From Bacteroidales bacterium (lineage in GTDB: Bacteria > Bacteroidota > Bacteroidia > Bacteroidales > UBA10428): a stretch of DNA of 64,000 nucleotides. The notes beneath the pieces are model-generated. The model was not told where the DNA came from. It did no database searches and saw only the letters and a list, made by a program, of their open reading frames with translations. The DNA lies in the NCBI GenBank assembly GCA_016929525.1, contig JAFGIP010000041.1, positions 1-64,000 on the forward strand. Reading direction: 5' to 3'. Shown piece by piece: positions 7,309 through 17,722 of the stretch (its first letter is position 1; each line of letters starts with the position of its first letter). A program made the translations under genes and the position numbers.

Positions 7309-9195
7309 ATGAAAAATAAATTAATTCTGATCCGACCAATTTTAATATTGATTTTATCGCTTCATTCGGTAAATTTTTATGCTCAGACTGATATTCCTGC
7401 CGGTGATGTTTACGGAACATGGTCTAAATTATACTCTCCTTATCATATTAATGGTGATATCACTATTCCGAACGATTCAACTTTAATTATTGAACATGGA
7501 GTTAGGGTCGAGTTTACCGGTCTTTATGAGTTAGATGTGCAGGGAACACTTTTAGCTGAAGGGCTGATAAACGACAGTATTGTTTTCACAGTCAGCGACA
7601 CAACAGGTTATTATAACAATACACACACAGGCTGGAAAGGTATACAATTCTTAAATACTCCTGCAACCAATGATTCTTCCAAACTTGTTTATTGCCTGCT
7701 TGAGTATGGAAAATCTGTTGCTAGTACAGGATCAAATTCGGACCCTGATAAAGTTGGCGGAGCATTATACATCTGGGGATTTAACAAAATATTATTATAT
7801 GGAATTGAAATTCGTTTTAGTAAAGCCTATTCAGCAGGAGGAGGCATGGTGGTCGTTAACCAGGCACAGGGGAAGGAAGTAACCATATTATATTCAAATA
7901 TCCACAATAATACTTTAATAGACTGCTGTTGGGGAGGCGGAATTTACGCACAGGGAGATCTTAACCTGATAGGATGCCATATATATGATAATAGTGCAGG
8001 CGCCGGAGGGGGAATATATATTGAATCTGCTGATAATCTTTTTATCGGTAGTTCAGTTATATCTAACAATTCTGCCAATGGATATGGTGGTGGTATAAAT
8101 TGTTTATACATTGATAAAGTCTTCCTTGATAATAACCTTATTTGTAATAATTCGGCAGTTAATAAAGGAGGCGCAATTTATATTGAAAATTCAAATTCCT
8201 ATATTGTAAACAACACCATCAGCTATAATATGTCAACCGATTCTGCCGGAGGAATATTTTCGGTACATAATATTTTATATTCAGATACAATAATGAACTC
8301 CATAATATGGGGTAACACAGCTACCAATGTTGATTCATCCATTACCGGCGAATTCGTTGTTAATTATTCCGACATTGAAGGCGGATCTGAAGGTGTTGGT
8401 AATATAAATCAGGATCCATTGTTTGCATCCCCCTCAGCAGGTGCCGGAGTATTGTATGACGGTATTGCAGCAGACTGGACATTACAAACATCGTCGCCAT
8501 GCATTAATACCGGTAATCCCGGGCTGACTTATGCCGAAACCGATTTAAACGGATATCCCAGGATTGACTGTATGAGCGATACAATTGATATAGGCGCTTA
8601 TGAATTTGTACCAGATATATTGGCTCCTGTTGTTAATGGTGAAACGATACATATTTCTGAGAATACTGCAAACAATACAATTGTCCATACTGTTAAAGGA
8701 AGTAATGTAGTTTATTTTAATATTATTAGTGGAAATACAAATAATACCTTTTCTCTCGATTCAATAACAGGGATTATTCGCGTAAATAACAATCAGTTTC
8801 TTAATCATGAAACAACTCCGTTCTATGAATTAATTGTAAGAGGTTATAATTGTACTTATTCAGATAACCTGGTAACACTATTCGTTGATGATGCTGCTGT
8901 AAATATTCTAGAAAGTGAAACCTCAGAAAATAACATAAATATTTTCCCGAATCCGGTAAAAGAAAATCTGTTTATGACCATTAATCTTGACCGAACCCAA
9001 CATGTAGATATTGCTATTTACAATTGCACAGGTCAAATAGTTAAACAATTGTATTCGGGTGAAATCAAGCAGGGTAGTCAACAATTAAACTGGCCAATAA
9101 ATAATTCAGAAGGTTTAAAACTTTCTTGTTTAATGTACATACTCCAAATTAAGGGTGAAACATTTAACAGGACACTGAAGTTTTGTGTTGAATAA
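7309..9195 (+). CDS. T9SS-secreted right-handed beta-helix protein
   Basis: The 628-residue protein carries a signal peptide (ends NFYAQT) and a parallel beta-helix region at about residues 40-420. That region has repeated Gly-rich rungs such as GGGIYAQGDL, GGGIYIESAD and GGAIYIENSN spaced by N-x-S/N turns. A segment with the pattern CINTGNPGL, TDLNGYPR and DIGAYEF is the choice-of-anchor-Q-like end cap seen on such helices. Residues about 440-530 look like a cadherin-type beta-sandwich (FSLDSITGIIRVN). The last about 85 residues form a type A T9SS sorting domain (NIFPNPVKENLFM, then IYNCTGQIVKQL). It should be exported and attached to the cell surface, probably binding or cleaving a polysaccharide. 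No catalytic residues could be identified. Confidence 0.88.
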   Translation: MKNKLILIRPILILILSLHSVNFYAQTDIPAGDVYGTWSKLYSPYHINGDITIPNDSTLIIEHGVRVEFTGLYELDVQGTLLAEGLINDSIVFTVSDTTGYYNNTHTGWKGIQFLNTPATNDSSKLVYCLLEYGKSVASTGSNSDPDKVGGALYIWGFNKILLYGIEIRFSKAYSAGGGMVVVNQAQGKEVTILYSNIHNNTLIDCCWGGGIYAQGDLNLIGCHIYDNSAGAGGGIYIESADNLFIGSSVISNNSANGYGGGINCLYIDKVFLDNNLICNNSAVNKGGAIYIENSNSYIVNNTISYNMSTDSAGGIFSVHNILYSDTIMNSIIWGNTATNVDSSITGEFVVNYSDIEGGSEGVGNINQDPLFASPSAGAGVLYDGIAADWTLQTSSPCINTGNPGLTYAETDLNGYPRIDCMSDTIDIGAYEFVPDILAPVVNGETIHISENTANNTIVHTVKGSNVVYFNIISGNTNNTFSLDSITGIIRVNNNQFLNHETTPFYELIVRGYNCTYSDNLVTLFVDDAAVNILESETSENNINIFPNPVKENLFMTINLDRTQHVDIAIYNCTGQIVKQLYSGEIKQGSQQLNWPINNSEGLKLSCLMYILQIKGETFNRTLKFCVE

Positions 9196-9521
9196 CTGTG
9201 ACGCCAATATTTATACTTTTCACACTGTCAGATTGTTTTATTAATATTATAAACTTCTTTCTTTTCTATAAGTGTCAATTATTTCAGTAAATAAAATAAA
9301 TAATGCTACCTAACGGCTTATTTATAATGTCGTAATAGGCCATAATCCGTTAAAATTAAACGCTCGACACTTTTTCATTTAATAAAATAGTACTGGATTC
9401 TGCCAGGAATTTATATTATAAACAGGTATACCAAGAAAATATACATTGTTTACCTGGTTATAATATGTAGAAGACTTAACGAGTGTGCAATAAAAATGCT
9501 AAGCAAAATGTGAATTATTTT
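9196..9521. other. convergent intergenic region
   Basis: These 326 bases lie between converging genes. An imperfect inverted repeat TAACGG (9311-9316) / CCGTTA (9347-9352) could mark transcription termination, but no T-tract follows on the plus strand. Nothing else is recognisable. Confidence 0.4.
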
Positions 9522-9785
9522 TTACCCCTGCTTTGAAGAACTGTTAACGATTAAATTATACAGCCAAGCAAAGATGACTCCTCCAATTAAACCATCAACT
9601 AATCCCCAGGCCAAACCAATAAGGCTTCCAAGCGGACTTATATTGTAACCCCTGTAAACTACAGCAAGAATGGTCTTGGTACCTGTAGCACCCTCAAACA
9701 TAATTACCCACCAGGTAAGGAGAAATAAACCGATACCGCAGACAAGTGCAGCTGTCAATGCAAATGCTTTTACGTTGAGTTTCAT
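9522..9785 (-). CDS. small two-helix membrane protein
   Basis: The 87-residue protein has two hydrophobic segments (about 9-30 and 50-75) joined by a short loop with YRGYNISPLGSLIGL. Similar proteins are, as I recall, labelled bacteriophage holin in public annotations, but no phage gene is near and the family is widespread on bacterial chromosomes, so a holin role should not be assumed. It sits about 150 bp beyond the 3' end of the APC permease on the same strand and may be transcribed with it or alone. Confidence 0.7.
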   Translation of the reverse strand: MKLNVKAFALTAALVCGIGLFLLTWWVIMFEGATGTKTILAVVYRGYNISPLGSLIGLAWGLVDGLIGGVIFAWLYNLIVNSSSKQG

Positions 9786-9938
9786 TTTCTTTTTCTTTTA
9801 GTTAATAATTCTTTAAAATTAAATTATGTATAAAACAAAATCATTAATGATAGATCCATTAATTATTGCAGTTTAACGATTTTATCATTTAATGTCAATT
9901 AAATTATAAGAATTTTATCAGAAAATAAAATTGACGGA

Positions 9939-11291
9939 TTACATTGTGCTACTAAATCTGTTCTTCTTTTTAAGCCATTTATACACTATTACACCCAACA
10001 AAATTGTAATTATTGCAATTGAAGATTCGACAGGTCTCTCAAAATAAGCAAGTACAAGAATTATAGTGCATGGCAGAACATACAGAAGCGGGAAAAAATC
10101 GTATACTGATCTGAAAAGCTTTTGACCATTCATTAATTTCAGTTTGTAAACCGACAGGACAGCTATTATAGGGAATATTCCAAGCGAGAACCCGAGATAT
10201 GTTAATATCTGATCGAATGTTCCCGAAAGCAGAATTATTAAAGAAACTCCTGCTTGCAGTAAAATAGCTTTCGCCGGCACATTATGTCTGGGATTTACTT
10301 CTGCAGCAAAACGAAAAAAACAGCTGTCTCTGGCCATAGCATAATACACCCTTGGACCAAGAATTATAAATGCACTCAAAGAAGATATCAGGACAAATGA
10401 TATAAGTACTGAAATGATCTTTTCGAAAACGGGTCCAAATGCTAATGAAGCAGAAAATGCACCTACCGAAATAATACCTTCCATTTCTTTTCCGGAAGAA
10501 TAAATGAAAAATATATTCAGAAAAAAATACAGGATCATCACTACTCCGGTGCCAAGTATTAAAGATCCGGGGATATTACGGGAAGGCATTTTTATTTCAG
10601 ACCCGATATATGTAGCAGCATTCCAGCCGCTATAGGCAAACATGATCCACATAAGTGAAAGCCCGATCGATTTCATTCCGGCAAAATCAAATTGAAATGT
10701 TGTTTCAGGCACCAGATTTGAAATGTTTCCTTTCCCTGCTAACAGTCCCGCGCCAATCAGTCCTGCAATTAGGATAATCTTTAGAACAGTAAGTACATTT
10801 TGAATTAGGGTGCCAGTTTTTATTCCCCTCAGATGAATAATAGTAAAAAGCACAACAATTAAAACAGCGCTGATTTTTTTAAATACTTTCAAACTGATGG
10901 ATTCAAATAACTGACCCGATGCCTCTGAATGATAAATTGCGGCCCCAAGATATTCCCCAAAACCAATTGCCGATGCTGCTATGGCAGTCGAGAAACCAAC
11001 TATAAATGATACCCACCCGCTTAAAAAGCCCAGCAAGGGATGGTACAATCTGGAAAGAAATACATACTCCCCTCCCGCCTCCGGTATTACCGAACCCAAC
11101 TTACCATAACTCAAGGCTCCCATCAAAGCAATGAGTCCGCCTACCAACCAAAGCACAAGCATTACCACAGGATTGTGCAATTTTTCCATCAGCAAACCTG
11201 AGATGGTAAAAATGCCCGCACCAATCATGTTGGCGATAACAATATTGGTAACGGGAAACAAACCAAGCTGCCTATTCAGGTCGTTTTTCAT
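9939..11291 (-). CDS. APC-family amino acid permease
   Basis: The 450-residue protein has about twelve membrane helices. It carries the hallmark of the amino acid-polyamine-organocation family in the first helix (MIGAGIFTISG, the unwound substrate-binding GAGIF) and a second conserved segment (PEAGGEYVFLSRLY). It should import an amino acid or a related amine across the inner membrane in symport with protons or by exchange. The substrate cannot be deduced from sequence. No neighbouring catabolic gene gives a clue. Confidence 0.9.
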   Translation of the reverse strand: MKNDLNRQLGLFPVTNIVIANMIGAGIFTISGLLMEKLHNPVVMLVLWLVGGLIALMGALSYGKLGSVIPEAGGEYVFLSRLYHPLLGFLSGWVSFIVGFSTAIAASAIGFGEYLGAAIYHSEASGQLFESISLKVFKKISAVLIVVLFTIIHLRGIKTGTLIQNVLTVLKIILIAGLIGAGLLAGKGNISNLVPETTFQFDFAGMKSIGLSLMWIMFAYSGWNAATYIGSEIKMPSRNIPGSLILGTGVVMILYFFLNIFFIYSSGKEMEGIISVGAFSASLAFGPVFEKIISVLISFVLISSLSAFIILGPRVYYAMARDSCFFRFAAEVNPRHNVPAKAILLQAGVSLIILLSGTFDQILTYLGFSLGIFPIIAVLSVYKLKLMNGQKLFRSVYDFFPLLYVLPCTIILVLAYFERPVESSIAIITILLGVIVYKWLKKKNRFSSTM

Positions 11292-11564
11292 TACTTAATA
11301 ATCTATGTTAATGATTATCCATAAAATCCTTTTTACAGTTCAGATTATGATCCGGCATATTCTCATCATTATGACGCAATATAATTTATATATATCAACG
11401 GGCAATGTCAAATAGTAATCATTTCTTTCATATTTAAGAAAAAGAAATAAATACCAGAGGGATTACATCCTTTAATTGATTATCAAATTATTAAAAATAT
11501 TGCTTTAAACTGAGAAGGATATTTAATTATATTCGTGCAATTAATTTTTTGTTTTAATACAGAT

Positions 11565-13289
11565 ATGCATTATTCCATTTTCGATCTTCTTAAATTACTG
11601 GGCTCACTGGGGTTTTTCCTTTTTGGGATGAAACTTATGAGTGAATCACTTCAAAAAGTTGCGGGTGACAGGATGCGTACAATCCTATCAGCAATGACTT
11701 CAAATCGGTTAAAAGGTATTTTTACAGGCTTTTTAATAACAGCTTTAATCCAATCCTCATCGGCTACTACAGTAATGTTGGTAAGTTTTGTAAACGCTGG
11801 TCTAGTTACTCTTATTGAATCCATCGGAGTTATAATGGGATCAAATATTGGAACCACAGTTACAGCCTGGCTCATTTCAATACTTGGATTTAAAATCGAA
11901 ATAAGCGCCCTTGTTTTGCCATTATTAGGTTTGTCGCTGCCTCTGCTTTTCTCAAAAAATTCTAATCGGAGTAACTTGGGAGGTGTGGTTATAGGATTCG
12001 CAATCATCTTTATAGGTCTTGATTTTCTAAACCATTCTACTCCTGACATTGATAACAATCCTGAAATTCTTCAATTTTTAAACAGGTATTCAAACTTTGG
12101 TTACCTTTCAATTTTCATTTTTCTTTTACTTGGGACATTTTTAACCATGATCATCCAGTCGTCAAGTGCGATGATGGCACTTACCCTTGTAATGTGTCAT
12201 AACGGATGGATATCATTTGAGATGGCTGCAGCCATGGTCTTAGGTCAGAATATTGGCACGACGATAACAGCAAATCTGGCTGCACTTGTAGCAAATACAT
12301 CTGCTAAAAGGACTGCTGTTGCCCATTTTCTCTTCAATGTAATCGGTGTAATATTAATTCTACCAATTTTATATCCGTTTCTAAATATGGTTGGAAAAAT
12401 TGCCGTAGAATCCGGGTTTCATTCCCCATTTTCCGTTAGTGGTCAATCGGCTGCAGAAACAGCAGAAGCAATTCCCATAGCACTTTCAATATTCCATACC
12501 TTATTTAATATACTTAACACTTTAATACTAGTATGGTTTGTGAACCCAATGGAAAAGATCATAGTGAAAATAGTTAAGAATAAAGAAGATGATGAAGATT
12601 TCAAACTGCAGTTTATAAGTACAGGACTGCTTTCAACAGCTGAACTATCCATACTTCAGGCAAAAGAAGAAATTAATGTTTATACACAACGTGTAGAGAA
12701 AATGTTCTTTCAAACGCGGGAGTTGATCCAGACAAATTCTTCAAAGAAAATCTCTAAGCTTCAGCAAAAAATTAAAAAAGGTGAGGAAATATCTGATCAG
12801 ATGGAAGTAGAAATATCTTCATACCTGGCAAGAGTTTCAGAGCAGGCAATAAGTCATCAGGTATCGGAGAATATCAATAAAATGATGCATGTAACAACAA
12901 ATATAGAAAGCATTGCAGATTCATGTAATGCAATATCAAATGCTTTTGAGCGCAAAAATTCAAACAACATCTCATTTAATGAAACCATGCAGACAAACCT
13001 TATAAATTTCACTGATATAATAGCCAAACTTTTTTGTTTGATGATTGGTAACATAAACAGCGCGAATACGATAATTGATCAAAAGGAATTAAAACAATTG
13101 AAACAGGATTTATACAAAACTCACAATAAACTACAGGAAGAACATTTTAGAAACCTGAGAAAAGGAGTATATAAAACAAAAGCCGGTGTTATATATGCTG
13201 ATATTTATTCAGAGCTTACAAAAATGGGGGAATATGCATACAAATCAATTGAATTGCTGGTTACTCAGCAGTTATTAACAGTTAATTAA
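11565..13289 (+). CDS. Na/Pi cotransporter family protein with PhoU-like tail
   Basis: This is a member of the NptA/PNaS family, predicted to move phosphate with sodium across the inner membrane. The two inverted repeat halves each show the family motif: QSSSATTVML in the first and QSSSAMMALTL in the second. Both are followed by GSNIGTTVTA or GQNIGTTITA. The C-terminal ~200 residues are helical and charged like the PhoU-type tails often fused to this transporter. I choose the ATG at 11565 (574 residues); a GTG at 11535 adds ten residues. The glycosyltransferase downstream begins 91 bp later, so operon membership is uncertain. Confidence 0.92.
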   Translation: MHYSIFDLLKLLGSLGFFLFGMKLMSESLQKVAGDRMRTILSAMTSNRLKGIFTGFLITALIQSSSATTVMLVSFVNAGLVTLIESIGVIMGSNIGTTVTAWLISILGFKIEISALVLPLLGLSLPLLFSKNSNRSNLGGVVIGFAIIFIGLDFLNHSTPDIDNNPEILQFLNRYSNFGYLSIFIFLLLGTFLTMIIQSSSAMMALTLVMCHNGWISFEMAAAMVLGQNIGTTITANLAALVANTSAKRTAVAHFLFNVIGVILILPILYPFLNMVGKIAVESGFHSPFSVSGQSAAETAEAIPIALSIFHTLFNILNTLILVWFVNPMEKIIVKIVKNKEDDEDFKLQFISTGLLSTAELSILQAKEEINVYTQRVEKMFFQTRELIQTNSSKKISKLQQKIKKGEEISDQMEVEISSYLARVSEQAISHQVSENINKMMHVTTNIESIADSCNAISNAFERKNSNNISFNETMQTNLINFTDIIAKLFCLMIGNINSANTIIDQKELKQLKQDLYKTHNKLQEEHFRNLRKGVYKTKAGVIYADIYSELTKMGEYAYKSIELLVTQQLLTVN

Positions 13290-13380
13290 AACATGATATT
13301 CATCAATTTTCGAGATTTAAAATCAATTATATTTTCAGATAATTAAAACTCATACATGATCATAAACATTTGAATTATTA

Positions 13381-14523
13381 ATGAAAGTATGCATTATAGC
13401 AAACGATTTCCAGGAGGAATACACTGTTAATCTGATCAATTCGATGATTGATTATGGCATTGATGTTGATTTCATTGGTTCCGGGATTTATCCATTACAA
13501 AAAATCAATAAGAAAGTAAACTTTCTAAATTTAAGGGGTGACTGCAATCCCAGCGATAATACAATAATTTTAAAAAAGGCAGTACGTATGCTTCGGTATT
13601 ACCTTCGTCTTATTATTTACATATCCAAAACAAAAACAAAACTGATCCATATCCAATGGTATCGATTTGCATTTACGGAAGGAATATTGATAAGTCTGTA
13701 TATGAAAATGTGCGGGAAGAAACTAGTATATACCGTTCATAATGTTTTACCACATGATCGTTGGAATTTAATTAACCAGACTTTATTTTGGATTATATAC
13801 CGTATACACAATAAAATTATAGTTCATACAGAGTATATTAAACTGCAACTCGTAAATAAATTTGGAATAAGACCTGAAAAGATCGTAAAAGTTATTCATG
13901 GTTTATATGAAGTAAAAATTAGAACCCTGAAAGACCGTGTTTCTGCAAGAGAACATTTCAGTTTTCATCCGAACGATTTTGTCCTTCTTTTCTTTGGTAT
14001 TATCAGAAAATACAAAGGGCTTGATTTTCTACTGGATGTTTTTGAAGAACTAACGATGAATGCTGGTTTTAAAATCATTGTTGCCGGTAAAGTTTCAGAC
14101 AGTTATAAGTCTGAAATGAAGACTTTACAATTATTACATTCTTCGGGTAATATTAAATTCATTCTGCGACATATCAACAACAATGAAATTGATCAGATAT
14201 TTAATGCATCTGATGTAACAGTTTTACCTTATACAGAAGCAAGTCAGAGTGGAGTAATGTTACTTTCTTATGCATACGGGAAACCCGTTATAGCTCCTAA
14301 ACTGGGAGGTTTTCCAGAAGATGTTATTGAAGGTAAAAACGGTTATCTGTTTGAACCTGGAAATGCTGAAAGTTTAAAAGCAAAAATTAAATTATTGCGG
14401 AGTGTTTGGTTAGAAAATTCTAAGAAAATGAGCTCTGAAATAAGACAGACGGCTAATAAAACCTACTCCTGGAATAAGAGTATATCAAAATTAAATGAGG
14501 TTTATCAGTCATTTGAAAAATAA
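13381..14523 (+). CDS. GT4-type glycosyltransferase
   Basis: This 380-residue cytoplasmic enzyme has the GT-B two-Rossmann architecture. The N-terminal part shows VYTVHNVLPHD, a typical GT4 acceptor-domain element. The C-terminal part shows FFGIIRKYKGLDFLLD and the nucleotide-sugar-binding stretch LPYTEASQSGVMLLSYAYGKPVIA, in which a Gln-Ser replaces the more usual Glu-Gly before GVML. It ends with GKNGYLFEPGN, also typical. It probably builds a surface glycan or exopolysaccharide. It is convergent with the next glycosyltransferase, and the donor sugar is unknown. Confidence 0.87.
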   Translation: MKVCIIANDFQEEYTVNLINSMIDYGIDVDFIGSGIYPLQKINKKVNFLNLRGDCNPSDNTIILKKAVRMLRYYLRLIIYISKTKTKLIHIQWYRFAFTEGILISLYMKMCGKKLVYTVHNVLPHDRWNLINQTLFWIIYRIHNKIIVHTEYIKLQLVNKFGIRPEKIVKVIHGLYEVKIRTLKDRVSAREHFSFHPNDFVLLFFGIIRKYKGLDFLLDVFEELTMNAGFKIIVAGKVSDSYKSEMKTLQLLHSSGNIKFILRHINNNEIDQIFNASDVTVLPYTEASQSGVMLLSYAYGKPVIAPKLGGFPEDVIEGKNGYLFEPGNAESLKAKIKLLRSVWLENSKKMSSEIRQTANKTYSWNKSISKLNEVYQSFEK

Positions 14524-14563
14524 ATGTAAGTGTTCATTTAAATCAGGAATGGTAAACAAATCC

Positions 14564-15700
14564 TTATTTCAGTAGCTCCATATATTCTTTCTCAATTAAT
14601 TCTGAAACTGCATACCAGTCAAGTATTTCCTCAGAATGAATAAAATCTTCCTTAGTACCTGGTTTTAATAACCTTGGAAGAATCTCCTGAAACTTTATTT
14701 TGAGATCTTCTGAATTGCCGACTTTAAAGAAACGAACTTTATATTTTCCAAAGGATTTGTTTTCCGGAATATCAGATACCAGACAAGGTATTTTATGACT
14801 AAGAGCTTCTAACAGACTTAGAGAACATCCCTCATTATATGAAGGCAGAATAAAAAGTTTGGCTGATTCATAAAGATCATGTACATATTCCTTATTTAAA
14901 TACCCTGTAAAAATGATGTTCTCTGATTGACCGGCTATTTCTCTAAGATATTTATTGTATTCTTCCAGATTATCAGCCTTACCAACAATTACCAATTTCC
15001 AGTCTGAATAATTATTACCTTCATTAAGAGATAATAATTCCAAAAAGGCTTGAAAAAGAATATTAATACCTTTTTCCGGAGTTATCCTGCCCACAAATAG
15101 TATGTAGTTATGGTTTTCGAGATTATGCTTTAGCAGTATATCTGTCTTGAATTTTCTTTCCGGAATTTTAATGCCATTAGGAATTAGGACAATTGATCTT
15201 TTAAATTTTTCATATAATTCGCTTTGATGTGTTTCTGATACCGTGATGACTCTTCCGGCTTTTCGGATACTTATTTTTTCACATATCCTTAAAAACACTC
15301 TCGCAGGATAATTCCACTTTTCATGTTCATAGTTTTTACTATGATGAGTAACTACAGACTTAATTTTAAACAGGTTTAAACATGGAACAAAAAAACCGGG
15401 ACCGATATTATGAATATGTACCAGATCAGGTTTATTGAATATTGTATAAATTATGCACAAAAGCGTATGAACAAACGATTCAAAATAACGGTTTCTGGGA
15501 GCCCAGAAGTATTTAATGCGAATACCTTTCCATAATCTGGTTCTTTTTGATTTTGGAATAAATCTTTTCCTGGCAAAAAGCGTAATATCAAAATTTCGAC
15601 ATTGCAAAAATGGGTAAATTTCTTCGCAATGTGTTTCTACACCTCCCTGAACATTTGGGATGCCTCGGGTTCCTATTACATATATCTTATAACTTTTCAA
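14564..15700 (-). CDS. GT4 glycosyltransferase of the DUF1972-like type
   Basis: The 378-residue GT-B enzyme begins YVIGTRGIPNVQGGVETHCEE, a very characteristic start of rhamnosyl- or related transferases acting in exopolysaccharide synthesis. The second domain has FVGRITPEKGINIL and LPSYNEGCSLSLLEALSHKIP, where the Glu of SYNEG contacts the nucleotide sugar. No ATG lies in a sensible place: the frame starts with TTG at 15700, only two nucleotides after the stop codon of the upstream GT2-deacetylase gene. That suggests translational coupling in an operon. Product: an outer polysaccharide, identity unknown. Confidence 0.9.
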   Translation of the reverse strand: MKSYKIYVIGTRGIPNVQGGVETHCEEIYPFLQCRNFDITLFARKRFIPKSKRTRLWKGIRIKYFWAPRNRYFESFVHTLLCIIYTIFNKPDLVHIHNIGPGFFVPCLNLFKIKSVVTHHSKNYEHEKWNYPARVFLRICEKISIRKAGRVITVSETHQSELYEKFKRSIVLIPNGIKIPERKFKTDILLKHNLENHNYILFVGRITPEKGINILFQAFLELLSLNEGNNYSDWKLVIVGKADNLEEYNKYLREIAGQSENIIFTGYLNKEYVHDLYESAKLFILPSYNEGCSLSLLEALSHKIPCLVSDIPENKSFGKYKVRFFKVGNSEDLKIKFQEILPRLLKPGTKEDFIHSEEILDWYAVSELIEKEYMELLK

Positions 15701-15702
15701 TT

Positions 15703-17385
15703 TTAAACCAGATTAAATACTTTTCTGATTGCCATAATTAATTCACTTTCATAAATACCCGAAACTCTGACCTTAAAAACAAAGAATGGACATTCCCTTA
15801 TACCAATGCGGTTAATTCGCATCATATTTCCTTTACGAACATTCCCGTTAATGGTTGTGAAAGCTGCACTGTATCCTGTTTCCTTTACAATCTGCTGATT
15901 TTCTCTCGTAAAGTCTTTTCTTTTCCCCTTAGGATAGGCAAAGTATTTTACTGCGTTACCTGTGATTTCTTCTATAAGTATTTTTGAATTGGCAATCTCT
16001 TTTTTTGCATGGTCAATACTGATCGTCGAAAGTACCGGATGATTAAGTGTATGGCTTCCAAACGATATACCCGACTTAATCAAATCTATTATCTGATTCG
16101 AAGAAAGATATTTATCTCCGGAATTTATCCGATTATATATTAAAAACACACATGCTGTGGCATTTCTTTCATTAAGTATATCAAACGCATTACTAACAAA
16201 ATCGGCATATCCATCATCGAAAGTGATAGCCACTCTTGATTTTTTGCCTTCGTTGCGATTATCCAGAATATCATCAAGTGAAGAAATAATGAATTTTCTA
16301 TACAGAAAGTCAATCTGTCTTCTAAATGATTTCTTTGTAACGCTTATTGAACGATCATCAATATCACTAATATGGTGATAAGTTAAGATAAAACCTCGTT
16401 TATTTTTAAACAGAATATTATTCAAGAACAGGTACAATGCATGTATTCCGGAAAAGTAGATTAAAGTTGATATTATGGTTCCAATCCACCAACTGATGCT
16501 ATACTTATTAAAATAGATTTTCCAGAATGAATTGCTTAACAGCTTTTTCTTTTGTTCCTTACGTATATACTTAATAAATTCTTTATCTATCGGTTTTGGC
16601 ACCCGACGCACACAAGCCGAAAAGTATCCCCAGAATGATGATAAAGACCCTATAATAATTGGCTTGCTAAATAATCTGTAAATGGTTTTAATAAGAAAAT
16701 ATAACGGATGATAGCCGGTTATATAATCGGTATACCCATGACGTCTGTTACCGGCAAGTATTCCAATCGTTGATCCAAGCTGACGAAGGTGGGTCAGTTT
16801 TAATTCTGTATAACTGCGGGTTTCCCATCCATTCATTCGGGCAGTTACTTCATCTATATTATCCCAGCCCAAAGTTATTTTCAGTCCTCCGATATCTTCA
16901 AAGCATTCTTTTTTATAAACCTTTGATGGCCCCCTGGTATGATCGAGAGGAGCATCTTCCCATATAAGCTTACCATTCTTTTGTATATAGGTATGACCAC
17001 TAGCTATACCAAGCTTTGCGTTAAGTTCAAATCTGATAAATATTTGTCTGAAATAATCCTTATCAAACGACAGGTCGCAATCGAGTTTAACCACAAAATC
17101 GAAATTTTCGTCCTTGATCAGGTCGAAAGCCTTATAAAAAGCTTCAACCACACCAGAGCCATATTTAGAATACCCGCGATCTGGTAAATTGATCAGTTTG
17201 ATCCAGTTATATTGTGAACAATATTGCTTTACTATTTCCTCGGTGCGATCTTTAGAACCATCATTAACAACAATCCATTCTTTGGGAAGTATGGTTTGAT
17301 TAATTACAGACTGAATTGTTGATTCAATGAATTTTTCTTCGTTACGGGCCGGAGAAATAATATAATAAATGGAGTCCATTAACAT
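15703..17385 (-). CDS. fused GT2 glycosyltransferase and polysaccharide deacetylase
   Basis: A single 560-residue frame joins two enzymes. Residues 4-230 form a GT-A (family 2) glycosyltransferase with the nucleotide loop VVNDGSKDRT and the metal-binding DCD (102-104). Residues about 240-325 hold hydrophobic segments that could anchor the protein in the inner membrane. Residues 330-550 form a NodB-type carbohydrate esterase 4 domain with TFDDGY (D390, D391), SHTLNHP (H445, H449 as metal ligands) and FAYPKG. This predicts transfer of an N-acetylated sugar and deacetylation of the product, but the esterase domain would need to be on the same side as its substrate. It is followed after 2 nt by a GT4 gene. 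The long open frame with no internal stop argues against an assembly artefact. Confidence 0.88.
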   Translation of the reverse strand: MLMDSIYYIISPARNEEKFIESTIQSVINQTILPKEWIVVNDGSKDRTEEIVKQYCSQYNWIKLINLPDRGYSKYGSGVVEAFYKAFDLIKDENFDFVVKLDCDLSFDKDYFRQIFIRFELNAKLGIASGHTYIQKNGKLIWEDAPLDHTRGPSKVYKKECFEDIGGLKITLGWDNIDEVTARMNGWETRSYTELKLTHLRQLGSTIGILAGNRRHGYTDYITGYHPLYFLIKTIYRLFSKPIIIGSLSSFWGYFSACVRRVPKPIDKEFIKYIRKEQKKKLLSNSFWKIYFNKYSISWWIGTIISTLIYFSGIHALYLFLNNILFKNKRGFILTYHHISDIDDRSISVTKKSFRRQIDFLYRKFIISSLDDILDNRNEGKKSRVAITFDDGYADFVSNAFDILNERNATACVFLIYNRINSGDKYLSSNQIIDLIKSGISFGSHTLNHPVLSTISIDHAKKEIANSKILIEEITGNAVKYFAYPKGKRKDFTRENQQIVKETGYSAAFTTINGNVRKGNMMRINRIGIRECPFFVFKVRVSGIYESELIMAIRKVFNLV

Positions 17386-17722
17386 GTAAAATTTTTAGAC
17401 GTAATAAATAACAAGCACTAATGAATTCCCAAAGTACTTAACCATGTTAATTATTAAAAATTATTTTGATAAAAGTAAGCTTAATTATGGTATATATAAT
17501 ATAACAGAATATCCTGATTATGTTTGAACCACTAACTATAACTTTTTAGGATAGGTTTAATTGAACTCAGAGTAGATATTTGAGTATGATGACTTGAAAT
17601 AAATATTCTCATTCCTCTTAAAAAAGATGAAAATATTACTCTTAGCTACAAATTTGTACTTAGCATACCATCCATAACCAAGACATATAACAAATTTTAG
17701 CGAAAAGTGAACAGACGGGAAA
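17386..17722. other. intergenic spacer
   Basis: These 337 AT-rich bases lie between the GH5 gene and the glycosyltransferase gene on the same strand. I see no frame, repeat or hairpin worth naming; it presumably holds the promoter of the GT2-deacetylase operon. Confidence 0.5.

Noticed and set aside
9522-9785. Small membrane protein considered as evidence of a prophage
   Set aside because: No phage structural, replication or lysis gene is nearby; the holin label of similar proteins is not evidence by itself.
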